Shown here in pieces: positions 1 to 8,880 of a DNA stretch of 46,348 nt (positions are counted from its first letter, which is position 1; each line of letters begins with the position of its first letter). The translations under genes and the position numbers were made by a program. The notes beneath the pieces were generated by a model, which was given only the letters and a program-made list of their open reading frames with translations, ran no database searches and was not told where the DNA came from. Source of the stretch: Protofrankia sp. CiP1_Cm_nod1 (lineage in GTDB: Bacteria; Actinomycetota; Actinomycetes; Frankiales; Frankiaceae); contig NZ_CAKKTM010000250.1 in the NCBI RefSeq assembly GCF_920888515.1, positions 1 through 46,348 on the forward strand, in the 5' to 3' direction.

Positions 1-2
1 CT

Positions 3-56
3 TCCCCGGCTCGCGCGCGGGCCGCTGCCCGGCCGGGCCGGCGGGGCCGGCGGTGA
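3..56 (+). CDS. 3' end of an upstream gene (partial, uncertain)
   Basis: An open frame enters from the window edge and stops at TGA 54-56, overlapping the GTG start of cobQ in a GTGA arrangement. The 17 visible codons are rich in Ala and Arg, as is common at the C-terminus of high-GC actinobacterial proteins. The overlap suggests a translationally coupled cobalamin gene upstream, but too little is visible to name it, and chance openness at this GC content is possible. Confidence 0.3.
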   Translation, partial: SPARARAAARPGRRGRR

Positions 57-1714
57 GCGGGGGAGCGCTGCTGGTCGCCGGGACGGCGTCGGACGCGGGC
101 AAGAGCGTCGTCACCGCCGGGCTGTGCCGCTGGCTCGCCCGCGAAGGCGTGCGGGTCGCGCCGTTCAAGGCGCAGAACATGGCGCTGAACTCGGTGGTGA
201 CCGCGGACGGCGCGGAGATCGGCCGGGCCCAGGCGATGCAGGCCGCCGCCGCCGGGGTCGAGCCGGAGGCGGCGATGAACCCGGTGCTGCTCAAACCCGG
301 CAGCGACCGGCACAGCCAGCTCGTCGTGCTGGGCCGCCCGGTCGCCGAGGTCGACGCGCTGGGCTACCGCCCGTACAAGGCGCGGCTGGCCGGCATCGTC
401 GCGGACTGCCTGGCCGACCTGCGCGGCCGGTTCGACGCGGTGATCTGCGAGGGCGCCGGCTCCCCCGCGGAGATCAACCTGCGGGACACCGACATCGCGA
501 ACATGGGCCTGGCCCGGGCCGCGAACCTGCCGGTGCTCGTCGTCGGCGACATCGACCGCGGCGGGGTGTTCGCCGCCCTGTTCGGCACCCTCGCGCTGCT
601 CGACGCCGGCGACCAGGCGCTGGTCGCCGGCTGGATCGTCAACAAGTTCCGCGGCGACCCCCGGCTGCTCGAGCCCGGGCTGCGCCAGCTCGAACGGCTC
701 ACCGGCCGTCCGGTACACGGGGTGCTGCCGTGGCGCTCCGGGCTGTGGCTGGACGTCGAGGACTCCCTGGACCTCGCCTCCTATCCGGCCTCCTACCCGG
801 CCCACCCGGACGCCGGCAGCGCCGGCACACCCAACGCTGCCGACACCCACAGTGACGAAACTGCCGCCGACGGTACCGGTAGTACCGGCGGCAGCAGCAC
901 CAACAGCTACCCGGGGGACGTCCTGCGGGTGGCGGTGATCCGGCTGCCGCGGCTGTCCAACATCACCGACATCGACGCGCTGCGGGCCGAGCCCGGGGTG
1001 CTGGTGGGCTTCGCGACCCGCCCCGACGACCTCACCGACGCCGATCTGGTGGTCGTCCCCGGAACCCGGGCGACCGTCGACGACCTCGGCTGGCTGCGCC
1101 GGCGCGGCCTGGACGCCGCCCTGCGCGCCCGGGCCGCGCGGGGCCGGCCGGTGTTGGGGATCTGCGGCGGCTACCAGATGCTCGGCCGGCGCATCGACGA
1201 CCCGGTCGAATCCGGCGCCGGGACGGTCGACGGCCTCGGCCTGCTGCCGGTGACCACCGCCTTCGCCCCCGACAAGCTGCTCGGCCGCCGTATCGGGACG
1301 ACCCCCGACGGCCTGACCGTGACCGGCTACGAGATCCGCCATGGCCGGCTCACCGTCCACGACACCGGGCCGGTCGCGGCGTCGGCGGGTGGGTCGGCGA
1401 GAGGGGCGGTCGGGGGATCGGCCGCCGAGCCGTTCGCCGCGGACGGGGTGCGGGCCGGCGCGGTCGCCGGCACGAGCTGGCACGGGCTGCTGGAGAACGA
1501 CGAGTTCCGCCGGGTGTTCCTCATCGACGTGGCGGCCCGCGCCGGGCGCTCGTTCACCCCGGCCCGCACCTGTTTCGCCGACGTCCGCCGCCGCCGCCTG
1601 GACGCCCTCGGCGACCTGGTCGCGGACCATCTCGACACCGCGGCCGTCCGCCGGCTGCTCGAGGGCGGCCCGCCGGCCGGCCTGCCCTTCGTCCCGCCGG
1701 GAGCACCGAGGTGA
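53..1714 (+). CDS. cobQ: Cobyric acid synthase (glutamine-hydrolysing)
   Basis: CobQ/CbiP amidates the b, d, e and g carboxylates of adenosylcobyrinic acid a,c-diamide, using glutamine and ATP, in the cytosol. The N-terminal half is a dethiobiotin-synthetase-like P-loop domain with GTASDAGKS at residues 10-18. The C-terminal half is a class I glutamine amidotransferase: Cys371 lies in GICGGYQM and His477 in [10 protein letters not shown]. At 553 residues it is longer than the usual roughly 490-510. The excess sits in two low-complexity Gly/Ser/Thr/Ala inserts, near residues 245-285 between the domains and near 440-460. GTG 53 was chosen because the P-loop domain begins immediately after it and it overlaps the stop of an upstream frame. 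A hairpin terminator follows. Confidence 0.95.
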   Translation: MSGGALLVAGTASDAGKSVVTAGLCRWLAREGVRVAPFKAQNMALNSVVTADGAEIGRAQAMQAAAAGVEPEAAMNPVLLKPGSDRHSQLVVLGRPVAEVDALGYRPYKARLAGIVADCLADLRGRFDAVICEGAGSPAEINLRDTDIANMGLARAANLPVLVVGDIDRGGVFAALFGTLALLDAGDQALVAGWIVNKFRGDPRLLEPGLRQLERLTGRPVHGVLPWRSGLWLDVEDSLDLASYPASYPAHPDAGSAGTPNAADTHSDETAADGTGSTGGSSTNSYPGDVLRVAVIRLPRLSNITDIDALRAEPGVLVGFATRPDDLTDADLVVVPGTRATVDDLGWLRRRGLDAALRARAARGRPVLGICGGYQMLGRRIDDPVESGAGTVDGLGLLPVTTAFAPDKLLGRRIGTTPDGLTVTGYEIRHGRLTVHDTGPVAASAGGSARGAVGGSAAEPFAADGVRAGAVAGTSWHGLLENDEFRRVFLIDVAARAGRSFTPARTCFADVRRRRLDALGDLVADHLDTAAVRRLLEGGPPAGLPFVPPGAPR

Positions 1715-1747
1715 CAGCGGCCCCACGGCCGGCCGCCGGGCGCCGCG

Positions 1748-1772
1748 CGGACGGCCGCCCACCGGCCGTCCG
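1748..1772 (+). terminator. Hairpin after cobQ
   Basis: A perfect 10-bp stem (1748-1757 with 1763-1772) encloses a 5-nt loop, starting 34 nt after the cobQ stop. No clear U-tract follows, which is common for terminators in high-GC actinobacteria. It is the best transcript-end candidate for the cobQ unit. Confidence 0.55.
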
Positions 1773-2056
1773 GAGAAATGACCGTTATGGCCGGCTCGAC
1801 GTGATCCGGAACGGCTGTCGTTCGTCCCGGCCGGCGCGCCGGCCGATGATCGGCTCGTCCTGGCCTGTCGGTAATCCGTCGGCGGGGATCCGCTCATCTG
1901 TTTCCCGTCACAGCGTCAGGCGCTGTATACCGGTCTGGCCGGGACGAGCAGGATCCGCGGGAGTGGTCAGGCCTGCCCGGGTAATGACCATCCGGGCGGG
2001 CGGAAGGCCCGGAAGAGGCGCCGAAGTCGGAACAGGCTCTCAAGGGGGTACCGAGC
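1773..2056. other. Intergenic region upstream of the membrane-anchored protein gene
   Basis: Together with 1715-1772 this gap is about 340 nt. Apart from the cobQ hairpin I see no RNA gene or convincing promoter. A purine-rich ribosome binding site (AAGGGGGT, about 2042-2049) lies at normal spacing from TTG 2057. Short open frames here lack coding character. Confidence 0.4.
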
Positions 2057-2776
2057 TTGTCGAACGACCCGTGGTGGCGAAATCCCAATATCGTCATTCC
2101 CTCCCTCGTGGCTGTGCTGACGGCGGTGCTGGGGCCGCTGGTGGCCCTGGCCCTCACCGGCAGCGGGACGGTGCAGCCCCCGCCGCCGCCCCCGCCCTCG
2201 ACCTCGCCGTCCACCAGGACACCCGCACCCACGCCCACGCCGACCAGGAGCCACACGCCGAGCCCGGTCCGTACGACGCCGACGTCCCGGCCGCCGTGCA
2301 CGCCGGGGACGGCCTCGCCGGCCCTTGACACCGATCAGGCGGCCGTCTGCGCGCTGCTGAGCAGCAGCAAGATCGATCGTCGCTCCTGCTACAGCCGTCC
2401 CGACCTGGAGTCGGTGGCCCCCTGGAACGCCCTGACCGCGATCACGTGCGAGACCGCCACGGACTCCACCAAGATCCAGTTCCTGCGCTACCGGACCGTC
2501 GCGGACCTGAACGCGTACCTGGACCGCGCCGCGGGCTCCGTCAACGGCCTGGGCAACTGCAAGGAGGGCCAGGAGGCGAACACCACCTGGTACCACTCGT
2601 CGGGCTCCGTCAAGGAGACGCTGGGCCGCAAGGTGTGCATCTTCCTGAAGGACGGCAAGTTCCAGATCAACTGGGCGTTCGACTCCGAGCGCGTCGTGGC
2701 GGTCCGGGAGGACCAGTCGGCCGTCTCCGTGGCCTCCTGGTGGGACAAGAACGCCTGCCTGCTCACATCCTGCTGA
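2057..2776 (+). CDS. Membrane-anchored Cys-rich hypothetical protein
   Basis: I do not recognise a family. The 239-residue product has a short N-terminus, one hydrophobic segment at about residues 10-33 (likely a signal anchor), then a Pro/Thr-rich linker at about 37-80 like those tethering extracytoplasmic domains. The C-terminal domain of about 160 residues contains eight Cys, an even number consistent with disulfides outside the cell, and ends in a Cys. The TTG start at 2057 is supported by AAGGGGGT seven bases upstream. No related functional partner is adjacent: it lies alone between cobQ and cobN, with a hairpin before it. A sensor, lipoprotein-like or wall-associated role is guesswork. 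Confidence 0.75.
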   Translation: MSNDPWWRNPNIVIPSLVAVLTAVLGPLVALALTGSGTVQPPPPPPPSTSPSTRTPAPTPTPTRSHTPSPVRTTPTSRPPCTPGTASPALDTDQAAVCALLSSSKIDRRSCYSRPDLESVAPWNALTAITCETATDSTKIQFLRYRTVADLNAYLDRAAGSVNGLGNCKEGQEANTTWYHSSGSVKETLGRKVCIFLKDGKFQINWAFDSERVVAVREDQSAVSVASWWDKNACLLTSC

Positions 2777-3343
2777 CCGCGGGAAACACCGGTCGCGTGA
2801 CGCGCGGCCCGGCCTGGGCCGACCATCCGCGTCCCGCTTCTGCCGGCTTATTGCCCGGCTCATTGCCCGGCTGGCCGTTCCCGTTGTTCCCGTTGTTCCC
2901 GTGTCCGCGGACGCCGGCCGGCAGAGGTGGGCGAGGGTGGGCGAGGGTGGCCGAAGAGCCCGGATCCGGCGGAACAGCCCCTGGCCCGTCCCGTCCGGCT
3001 ACAGTGTGCCGTTGGTATGCCGTTGGTCGACCGGACTGTGAGGGTCAGCATGCGGTGGCAGGTCCGCAACGCCGGGCAGCGGCACGGCGGTGAGGTACCG
3101 GGTGCCGCGGAGGTACCGGGTGCCGCGCATGACAACGGCCCACGGGCCGCCACCCGGCCCGGCATGGACGACATCGGAGCCGGACGCGCCACCGGCCTCC
3201 CCCGGGAGATCGTTCTCTCCGACGGCTGCCTGGCCATCTCCTGAAACACCGACGTCCCACCCGGGACCAGGACGTCGACCACCTGGGTTCGCGTGCCGCA
3301 CCCGTCCGCCGGCTGATCCTTTCTTCTCATCGGGAGTATCGAC
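2777..3343. other. Long intergenic region with clustered short duplications upstream of cobN
   Basis: This 567-nt stretch has no convincing gene. It contains several adjacent short direct duplications: repeated TTGCCCGGCTC and GTTCCC units near 2848-2902, a repeated GTGGGCGAGG near 2927-2950, and a perfect 2 x 18 bp repeat at 3092-3127. I looked for a cobalamin riboswitch core and B12 box here and did not find one, in contrast to the region before the chelatase gene at the right edge. Confidence 0.5.
3092..3127. repeat. 2 x 18 bp perfect tandem repeat
   Basis: Two identical adjacent 18-bp units (3092-3109 and 3110-3127), each starting GAGGTACCGG, lie about 215 nt upstream of cobN in non-coding DNA. 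Function unknown; slippage is the simplest origin. Confidence 0.9.
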
Positions 3344-6300
3344 GTGACACCTCCTGGCAGCGAGCCGGTGATCGTTCTGCTGTCCACCGCCGACACCGAG
3401 CTGTTGGCGGCCCGGGCCAGCGGGATGCCGTGGCGGGTGGCGAACCCGGCCCGGCTCGCCGCCGACGGCGTCCCCGGCCTGCTGCGGGGCGCGGACGCGG
3501 TGGTCGTCCGGCTGCTCGGGGGGCAGCGGGCGTGGCCCGACGGGCTGGCGGCGGCGCTCGCCGCCGGGCTGCCCACGGTCGTCCTCGGCGGGGAGGCGGT
3601 GCCCGACGCCGACCTGATGCGCCGTTCCACCGTGCCGGCCGGCGTCGCCACCGAGGCGCTCGCCTACCTGGTGGAGGGCGGCGCGGCGAACCTCGCCGAG
3701 CTGTACCGCTTCCTCGCCGACACGCTGCTGCTGACCGGGTTCGGGTTCGCCCCGCCCACGCCGATGCCCGCCGCCGGGGTGCACGGCATGCGCGCGGCGA
3801 AGACGGACCGTCCCACCGTCGGTGTCGTGTTCTACCGGGCGCACGCGACGTCCGGGAACACCGCCTTCGTGGACGTGCTGTGCGACGCGCTGGAGGCGCG
3901 CGGGGCCAATGCCCGGCCGGTGTTCGCCGCCTCCCTGCGCGGGCTGGGCTCGGCGTCCGACGACGTCCTCCCGCTGCTGGCCGGGGTGGACGTGCTGATC
4001 GTGACGATGCTCGCGGCCGGCGGCACCCGCCCGGCGGACGCGTCCGCCGGCGGGGACGAGGAGGCCTGGGACATCGGCGCGCTCGCCGCGCTCGACATCC
4101 CCGTGCTCCAGGGCCTGTGCCTGACGTCGTCGCGGGCGCAGTGGGCGGGCAGCGACGCGGGGCTGTCGCCGATGGACGCGGCCATGCAGGTCGCGATCCC
4201 CGAGTTCGACGGCCGGATCATCACCGTGCCGTTCTCGTTCAAGGAATCCGGGCCGGACGGGGTGCCCGTCTACCTGGCCGACCCCGAGCGCGCCGCCCGG
4301 CTGGCCGGGACCGCCGCCCGGCTCGCCCGGCTGCGCCACGTCCCGAACGTCGAGAAGAAGATCGCGCTGGTGCTGTCGTCGTACCCGACCAAGCACGCCC
4401 GGGTCGGCAACGCCGTGGGCCTGGACACCCCGGCGTCCGCCATCCGGCTGCTGGCCGCGCTGCGGGCCGCCGGCTACGACCTGGGCGAGAACGGGCCGGG
4501 CGGACGGGGTGTCCCCACCGACGGGGACACGCTCATCCACACGCTCATCGCCGCCGGCGGGCACGACGTCGAGTGGCTGACCGAACAGCAGCTCGCGGCC
4601 GCCCCGGCACGGGTGCCGGCGGGCGTGTACCGGCGCTGGTTCGACGCGCTGCCGGCGTCCCTGCGCGAAGGGATGCTCCGGCACTGGGGCGATCCGCCCG
4701 GCAGCCTCTACGTCGACCCGCCCGTACTCACTCCCGGTGACGTTCCCGGCGGCTCCGGCGGCGGGAACGACCGGGGCGGCGCAGGCGGCGGGGGTGGCGG
4801 CCGGCCGCGGCCCGCGGACGGGCCGGAGCCCGCGATCGTGCTGGCCGCGCTGCGGTTCGGCAACGTCCTGCTCATGATCCAGCCGCCGCGCGGGTTCGGA
4901 GAGAACCCGGTGGCGATCTACCACGATCCGGACCTGCCGCCGTCCCACCACTACCTGGCCGCCTACCGCTGGCTGGACGAGGAGTTCGGCGCGGACGCGG
5001 TCGTGCACCTGGGCAAGCACGGCACGCTGGAGTGGCTGCCCGGCAAGGGCCTCGGCCTGTCGGCCGGGTGCGCGCCGGACGCGGTCCTCGGCGACCTGCC
5101 GCTGGTCTACCCGTTCCTGGTCAACGACCCCGGGGAGGGCACACAGGCCAAGCGCCGGGCGCACGCGGTCATCGTCGACCATCTGGTGCCGCCGATGGCC
5201 CGCGCCGACACCTACGGTGACATGGCCCGGCTGGAACAGCTCCTGGACGAGCACGCCACCCTGGCCGCGCTCGACCCGGCCAAGCTGCCGGCGGTCCGCG
5301 CCCAGATCTGGACGCTGATCCAGGCCGCCCAGCTCCACCACGATCTCGGGCTGGACGAGCGTCCCGGCGACGACGACTTCGACGACTTCCTGCTGCACGT
5401 CGACGGCTACCTCTGCGAGGTGAAGGACACCCAGATCCGCGACGGCCTGCACATCCTCGGCGACGTCCCGGCCGGGGACGCGCGGGTGAACCTGGTGCTG
5501 GCGATCCTGCGGGCGTCGCAGGTGTGGGGCGGCACGGCGGGGGCGCTGCCGGGCCTGCGGGCCGCGCTCGGCCTGGTCGAGGGCGGCGGTGCCGCGCGGG
5601 TGAAGGTCGACGGTTTCGAGGCGGCCGCCCGCGCGCTCGTCGCCGGCATGGAAGCCACCGGCTGGGACCCGGCCGCGGCGGCCAGGGTGTGCGCGGACGT
5701 CCTCACGGACAGTGTTCTTCCCACTGACGCTCTCCCATCCGGCGCCGCCCAGCCCGCCGCCGAGGAGAACGCGGGGAGCATGACCACGGGCAGCGGCAGC
5801 GCGGGGAGCAGCGGCAACACCGCCGCAGGCGCCGCCGGCAACGCCCTCGCCGAAGCTCCCGGCACCGTCGAGGGCATCGGAGCCACCGGAGCCACCGGGG
5901 ACGCCGAAGCGGCCGAAGACACCGGGACAACCGGCGGCGGCGAGGCTGGCGGCGGCGAGGCTGGCGGCGGCGAGGCTGGCGGCGGCGCCTGCGGCCCCGG
6001 GTACGCCGAGGTCGAACGGGTGCTCGCGTTCGCCGCCGCCGAGGTGGTGCCGCGCCTGGACCGGACCTCCGACGAGATCACCAACGTGCTGCGGGCGCTG
6101 GGCGGCGGGTTCGTGCCCCCCGGGCCGTCCGGCTCGCCCACCCGGGGGCTGGTGGGCGTGCTGCCGACCGGGCGGAACTTCTGCTCGGTCGACCCGAAGG
6201 CGATCCCGTCCCGGCTGGCCTGGGAGACCGGCCGGGCGCTCGCCGACTCGCTGCTGGCCCGCCACCTCGCCGACACCGGCTCCTACCCGGCCTCGGTGGG

Positions 6301-7378
6301 CCTGACCGTCTGGGGCACCTCCGCCATGCGCACGCAGGGTGACGACATCGCGGAGGTGCTGGCGCTGCTCGGCTGCCGTCCGACCTGGGACGACGCCTCC
6401 CGACGGGTGACCGGTTTCGAGGTGGTGGCGCTGGCTGAGCTCGGCCGGCCCCGGGTGGACGTGGTGGTGCGGATCTCCGGTTTCTTCCGGGACGCCTTCC
6501 CGCACGTGATCGCCCTGCTCGACGACGCGATCACCACCGTCGCCGGGCTCGACGACGAGGCCGACGCCGACAACCTGCTCGCCGCGCACGTCCGCGCCGA
6601 CCTCGCCCGCGACGGCGCCGCCCACGGCGACCGGCGGCGGGCGACCAGCCGGATCTTCGGCTCGAAGCCAGGGGCGTACGGCGCCGGCCTGCTGCCCCTG
6701 ATCGACTCACGGGAGTGGCGTTCGGACGCCGACCTCGCCGAGGTGTACGCGGTCTGGGGCGGCTACGCCTACGGCCGCGGCCTCGACGGGCGTCAGGCCC
6801 GCGCCGACATGGAGCAGGCGTTCCGCCGCATCCAGGTGGCGGTGAAGAACGCCGACACCCGCGAGCATGACCTGGTCGACTCCGACGACTACTTCCAGTA
6901 CCACGGCGGGATGGTGGCGGCGGTGCGGGCGCTCACCGGCGCGTCCCCGGCCGCCTACATCGGCGACAGCGCCGTACCGGACGCGGTGCGCACCCGCACC
7001 CTGCGGGAGGAGACCCACCGGGTCTTCCGCGCCCGGGTGGTCAACCCGCGGTGGATCGCGGCGATGCGCCGCCACGGCTACAAGGGCGCGTTCGAGCTGG
7101 CCGCGACCGTGGACTACCTGTTCGGCTACGACGCCACCGCCGGTGTCGTCCAGGACTGGATGTACGAGTCGCTGGCCGCCTCCTACGTCTTCGACCCGGA
7201 AACCCGCGACTTCATGCGGGCGTCCAACCCGTGGGCGCTGCGCGGCATCGCCGAACGCCTGCTGGAGGCCGCCGACCGCGGCCTGTGGGAGAAGCCGGAC
7301 CCCGCCACCCTCGACGGCCTCCGCCAGACCTACCTCGACCTCGAAGGCGACCTCGAAGGCCCCGGCGAGAACACCTGA
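3344..7378 (+). CDS. cobN: Aerobic cobaltochelatase large subunit CobN
   Basis: CobN is the large, substrate-binding subunit of the ATP-dependent chelatase that inserts cobalt into hydrogenobyrinic acid a,c-diamide. It works with ChlI/ChlD-type AAA+ and VWA subunits, one of which lies at the far right of this window. The 1344-residue protein is homologous along its length to CobN/BchH, including GKHGTLEW at residues 557-564 and VGLTVWGTSAMRTQGDD-type and NADTREHDLVDSDDYFQYHGG-type blocks in the C-terminal half. It is somewhat longer than typical because of a Gly-rich insert near residues 468-488 and an Ala/Gly/Thr-rich insert near 787-885 that contains three exact 15-bp repeats. GTG 3344 precedes the conserved N-terminus directly. 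A strong terminator follows. Confidence 0.95.
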   Translation: MTPPGSEPVIVLLSTADTELLAARASGMPWRVANPARLAADGVPGLLRGADAVVVRLLGGQRAWPDGLAAALAAGLPTVVLGGEAVPDADLMRRSTVPAGVATEALAYLVEGGAANLAELYRFLADTLLLTGFGFAPPTPMPAAGVHGMRAAKTDRPTVGVVFYRAHATSGNTAFVDVLCDALEARGANARPVFAASLRGLGSASDDVLPLLAGVDVLIVTMLAAGGTRPADASAGGDEEAWDIGALAALDIPVLQGLCLTSSRAQWAGSDAGLSPMDAAMQVAIPEFDGRIITVPFSFKESGPDGVPVYLADPERAARLAGTAARLARLRHVPNVEKKIALVLSSYPTKHARVGNAVGLDTPASAIRLLAALRAAGYDLGENGPGGRGVPTDGDTLIHTLIAAGGHDVEWLTEQQLAAAPARVPAGVYRRWFDALPASLREGMLRHWGDPPGSLYVDPPVLTPGDVPGGSGGGNDRGGAGGGGGGRPRPADGPEPAIVLAALRFGNVLLMIQPPRGFGENPVAIYHDPDLPPSHHYLAAYRWLDEEFGADAVVHLGKHGTLEWLPGKGLGLSAGCAPDAVLGDLPLVYPFLVNDPGEGTQAKRRAHAVIVDHLVPPMARADTYGDMARLEQLLDEHATLAALDPAKLPAVRAQIWTLIQAAQLHHDLGLDERPGDDDFDDFLLHVDGYLCEVKDTQIRDGLHILGDVPAGDARVNLVLAILRASQVWGGTAGALPGLRAALGLVEGGGAARVKVDGFEAAARALVAGMEATGWDPAAAARVCADVLTDSVLPTDALPSGAAQPAAEENAGSMTTGSGSAGSSGNTAAGAAGNALAEAPGTVEGIGATGATGDAEAAEDTGTTGGGEAGGGEAGGGEAGGGACGPGYAEVERVLAFAAAEVVPRLDRTSDEITNVLRALGGGFVPPGPSGSPTRGLVGVLPTGRNFCSVDPKAIPSRLAWETGRALADSLLARHLADTGSYPASVGLTVWGTSAMRTQGDDIAEVLALLGCRPTWDDASRRVTGFEVVALAELGRPRVDVVVRISGFFRDAFPHVIALLDDAITTVAGLDDEADADNLLAAHVRADLARDGAAHGDRRRATSRIFGSKPGAYGAGLLPLIDSREWRSDADLAEVYAVWGGYAYGRGLDGRQARADMEQAFRRIQVAVKNADTREHDLVDSDDYFQYHGGMVAAVRALTGASPAAYIGDSAVPDAVRTRTLREETHRVFRARVVNPRWIAAMRRHGYKGAFELAATVDYLFGYDATAGVVQDWMYESLAASYVFDPETRDFMRASNPWALRGIAERLLEAADRGLWEKPDPATLDGLRQTYLDLEGDLEGPGENT
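5933..5977 (+). repeat. 3 x 15 bp in-frame repeat in cobN
   Basis: Three exact 15-bp units encode Gly-Gly-Gly-Glu-Ala three times, inside the low-complexity insert of CobN. The period preserves the reading frame, so copy changes would alter linker length only. Confidence 0.9.
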
Positions 7379-7491
7379 CCGGATACCGCCGGCGGGAACA
7401 CCCGGCACCGGCCCGGCTCCCGCCCCGGGCTGGTCGCCGGCCATGCACCGGCGGCCGTTGCCACGCGGGAGAATGGTGGCCACAGATGGGC

Positions 7492-7525
7492 CCGCGGGCC
7501 GCCCGGTGTCGTGGGCGGCCCGCGG
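7492..7525 (+). terminator. Strong hairpin terminator after cobN
   Basis: A perfect 13-bp GC-rich stem (7492-7504 with 7513-7525) encloses an 8-nt loop and is followed by a T-rich run (ATTTCTCTCC). It lies 113 nt after the cobN stop and marks the left boundary of the accessory region. It could also end transcripts arriving from the opposite strand. Confidence 0.75.
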
Positions 7526-7724
7526 ATTTCTCTCCCCGTCGTCCGGCGGAAAGGTGCCGGTGCGCGCCGGCGGTCTCAGGCACGATGTCCCGGCCGTGGG
7601 ATTCCTGCGGGCGCCGTCATGGCCGGCATGAGCCAGCCGGCGGCTGACTGTCCCACCGGCTTTCCCGGCGGACGAACGGGGTCGTTCACCCGGCTCCCGT
7701 CACCATGGGGCCGGTGACTCCCAC
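7526..7724. other. Gap between the cobN terminator and the 24-bp repeat array
   Basis: With 7379-7491 this forms a gene-free stretch of about 345 nt. I see no ORF with coding character and no RNA gene. It is the presumed 3' region of the minus-strand secreted protein gene that begins at 8099. Confidence 0.4.
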
Positions 7725-7820
7725 CTACTTGCAGGACTTGCCCTGCACCTACTTGCAGGACTTGCCCTGCACCTACTTGCAGGATTTGTCCTGTGCCTAC
7801 TTGTAGGACTCGTCCTGGTG
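7725..7820 (-). repeat. 4 x 24 bp array repeating the 3' end, including the stop, of the adjacent gene
   Basis: Four 24-bp units start at 7725, 7749, 7773 and 7797. Read on the minus strand in the frame of the neighbouring gene they encode HQDESYK-stop, AQDKSCK-stop, VQGKSCK-stop and VQGKSCK-stop. The first is the true C-terminus of the gene; the next three lie just past its stop, two of them identical. The downstream units contain a 6-bp inverted repeat (TGCAGG...CCTGCA), perfect in the two most distal units, so the array could also form serial hairpins. Confidence 0.9.
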
Positions 7821-8099
7821 GAACTTGCCGTGCCCGTCGTACCAGCCATGGCCGTCGTACCATTTGCCGTGGTCGTACCAGCCATAACCGTACCAGTCGT
7901 GGTCGAATTTCTTGTGGTCGAAGTCCTTGAAACCATATGACTTGAAGTCGTACTTACCGTAGTCGTACCCGCTCCCGTACGACTTGTCGAAATGGCCCGT
8001 TGACGGAGCCGCCTGCGCGGCCGCCGGGGCGACCAGGACCGCAGAGAGGGCCACGCCCACCGCGGGCAGCAGGTACAGGGGCTTTTTCACGAGCTTCAT
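7797..8099 (-). CDS. Small secreted Tyr/Asp/His/Gly-rich protein
   Basis: A 100-residue protein of no family I recognise. Residues 1-31 are a classical Sec signal peptide: MKLVKK, a hydrophobic core, then a likely AQA cleavage site before AP. The mature part of about 70 residues is strongly biased, with about 11 Tyr, 11 Asp, 4 Trp and 7 His plus many Gly and Lys, and contains repeats such as WYDHGK, WYDGHG, WYDGHG. No Cys occurs in the mature chain. ATG 8099 is preferred over an in-frame ATG at 8114 because AAGGGA lies at good spacing before it. It is the only gene on its strand here. Such composition could suit adhesion, aromatic cross-linking or metal binding; these are guesses. Confidence 0.75.
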   Translation of the reverse strand: MKLVKKPLYLLPAVGVALSAVLVAPAAAQAAPSTGHFDKSYGSGYDYGKYDFKSYGFKDFDHKKFDHDWYGYGWYDHGKWYDGHGWYDGHGKFHQDESYK

Positions 8100-8616
8100 G
8101 TCGTTTCCCTTCATGGTCGGCCGGTAAGCCGCTGGCTTCAGGAACCGGCGCCTTGCTCCAGGATGCCCGGCCGCCGTGTGATGGTAAACATTGCCATCTT
8201 CACCCGTTTTTCTGACGGGGCGTGACAGTGGCGGATGCGGTTCCGCCGGCCGGCCGTTAACATTTCCGCCCCATCCGTCCCGGCGCACGGTCCCGGAAGC
8301 GGCCGGAGAACCACCGGCACCGGTGCCCCGCGAAAGCATCGGCTAATACGATGGCGGCCCGCCGCCCACCGGGCGGGAACTGTCCGGATTCTCCGCCCGG
8401 TTCACACCACCACACATCCCCCCGGCCCCGGCGGTGGCGGTGGCGGTGGCGTCGCACGCCCACCGCGCCCGGAGCTCACCCGACGGGGTCCGGCGACGGG
8501 AGCAGACCATGGTCACAGGTGCGGGGACGGGTGAGGACGGCGCCCGGTTCCAGCTCGTCCTCCCCGCAGCCGGATGGAGTAGGTGGCACCGCGTGGCTGG
8601 ACCGCGTGACCGGTTC
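8100..8616. other. Non-coding region upstream of the secreted protein gene
   Basis: About 520 nt with no convincing gene. It should contain the minus-strand promoter of the secreted protein. Less GC-rich patches occur near 8185-8215. A GGT/GGC microsatellite lies near 8430-8450. Several overlapping frames stay open but have no recognisable protein features. Confidence 0.35.
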
Positions 8617-8880
8617 CTACCCGGTGGACGGCTGGGAGGGGCGGGCCGGCCGGCGGCCGCGGCGGCGTGGACGCGGGGTGACGCCCGGCTCGCGGGTGCC
8701 GCGGTGGTCGAGCATGAGGGCGAACGGGCGGCCGGGCGCCTGCCCGGCCATCGCGCGCTCCACACGGGCGAGAAGATCGTCGAAACGCGACGCGCGCAGG
8801 ACCTCGGCGGAGGGCAACACCGCCCACCATCTGTCACCATCGGCGCTCTGGCCGAATATGACCACCGGCGGCTCTGTCAT
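8617..8880 (-). CDS. Small hypothetical protein
   Basis: An 87-residue frame that reads as protein in its first 60 residues: mixed hydrophobic and acidic composition, WWAVLPSAEVL, and an amphipathic stretch SRFDDLLARVERAMAGQ. The tail is Arg/Pro-rich and low complexity. No family recognised and no strong ribosome binding site at 8880. The opposite strand is also open, but with an Arg/Pro/Ala-rich pattern typical of shadow frames. It lies upstream of nothing obvious and points toward the secreted protein gene. Confidence 0.4.
   Translation of the reverse strand: MTEPPVVIFGQSADGDRWWAVLPSAEVLRASRFDDLLARVERAMAGQAPGRPFALMLDHRGTREPGVTPRPRRRGRRPARPSQPSTG

Noticed and set aside
2927-3244. Plus-strand frame of 105 codons upstream of cobN
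   Set aside because: It is composed largely of the local tandem duplications, has no ribosome binding site of note and no protein features.
2777-3343. Possible cobalamin riboswitch before cobN
   Set aside because: There is no match to the conserved GGTGGGAATCC-type core or B12 box, both of which are plain at 44150-44281.
2999-6625. Very long open frame (about 1200 codons) on the minus strand across cobN
   Set aside because: It is antisense to a clear CobN gene, rich in Arg/Gly/His/Pro with no domain, and is the expected result of high third-position GC in the real gene.
7725-7820. Possible CRISPR array from four 24-bp repeats
   Set aside because: The units are directly adjacent without spacers and are in frame with the gene end; no cas genes are near.
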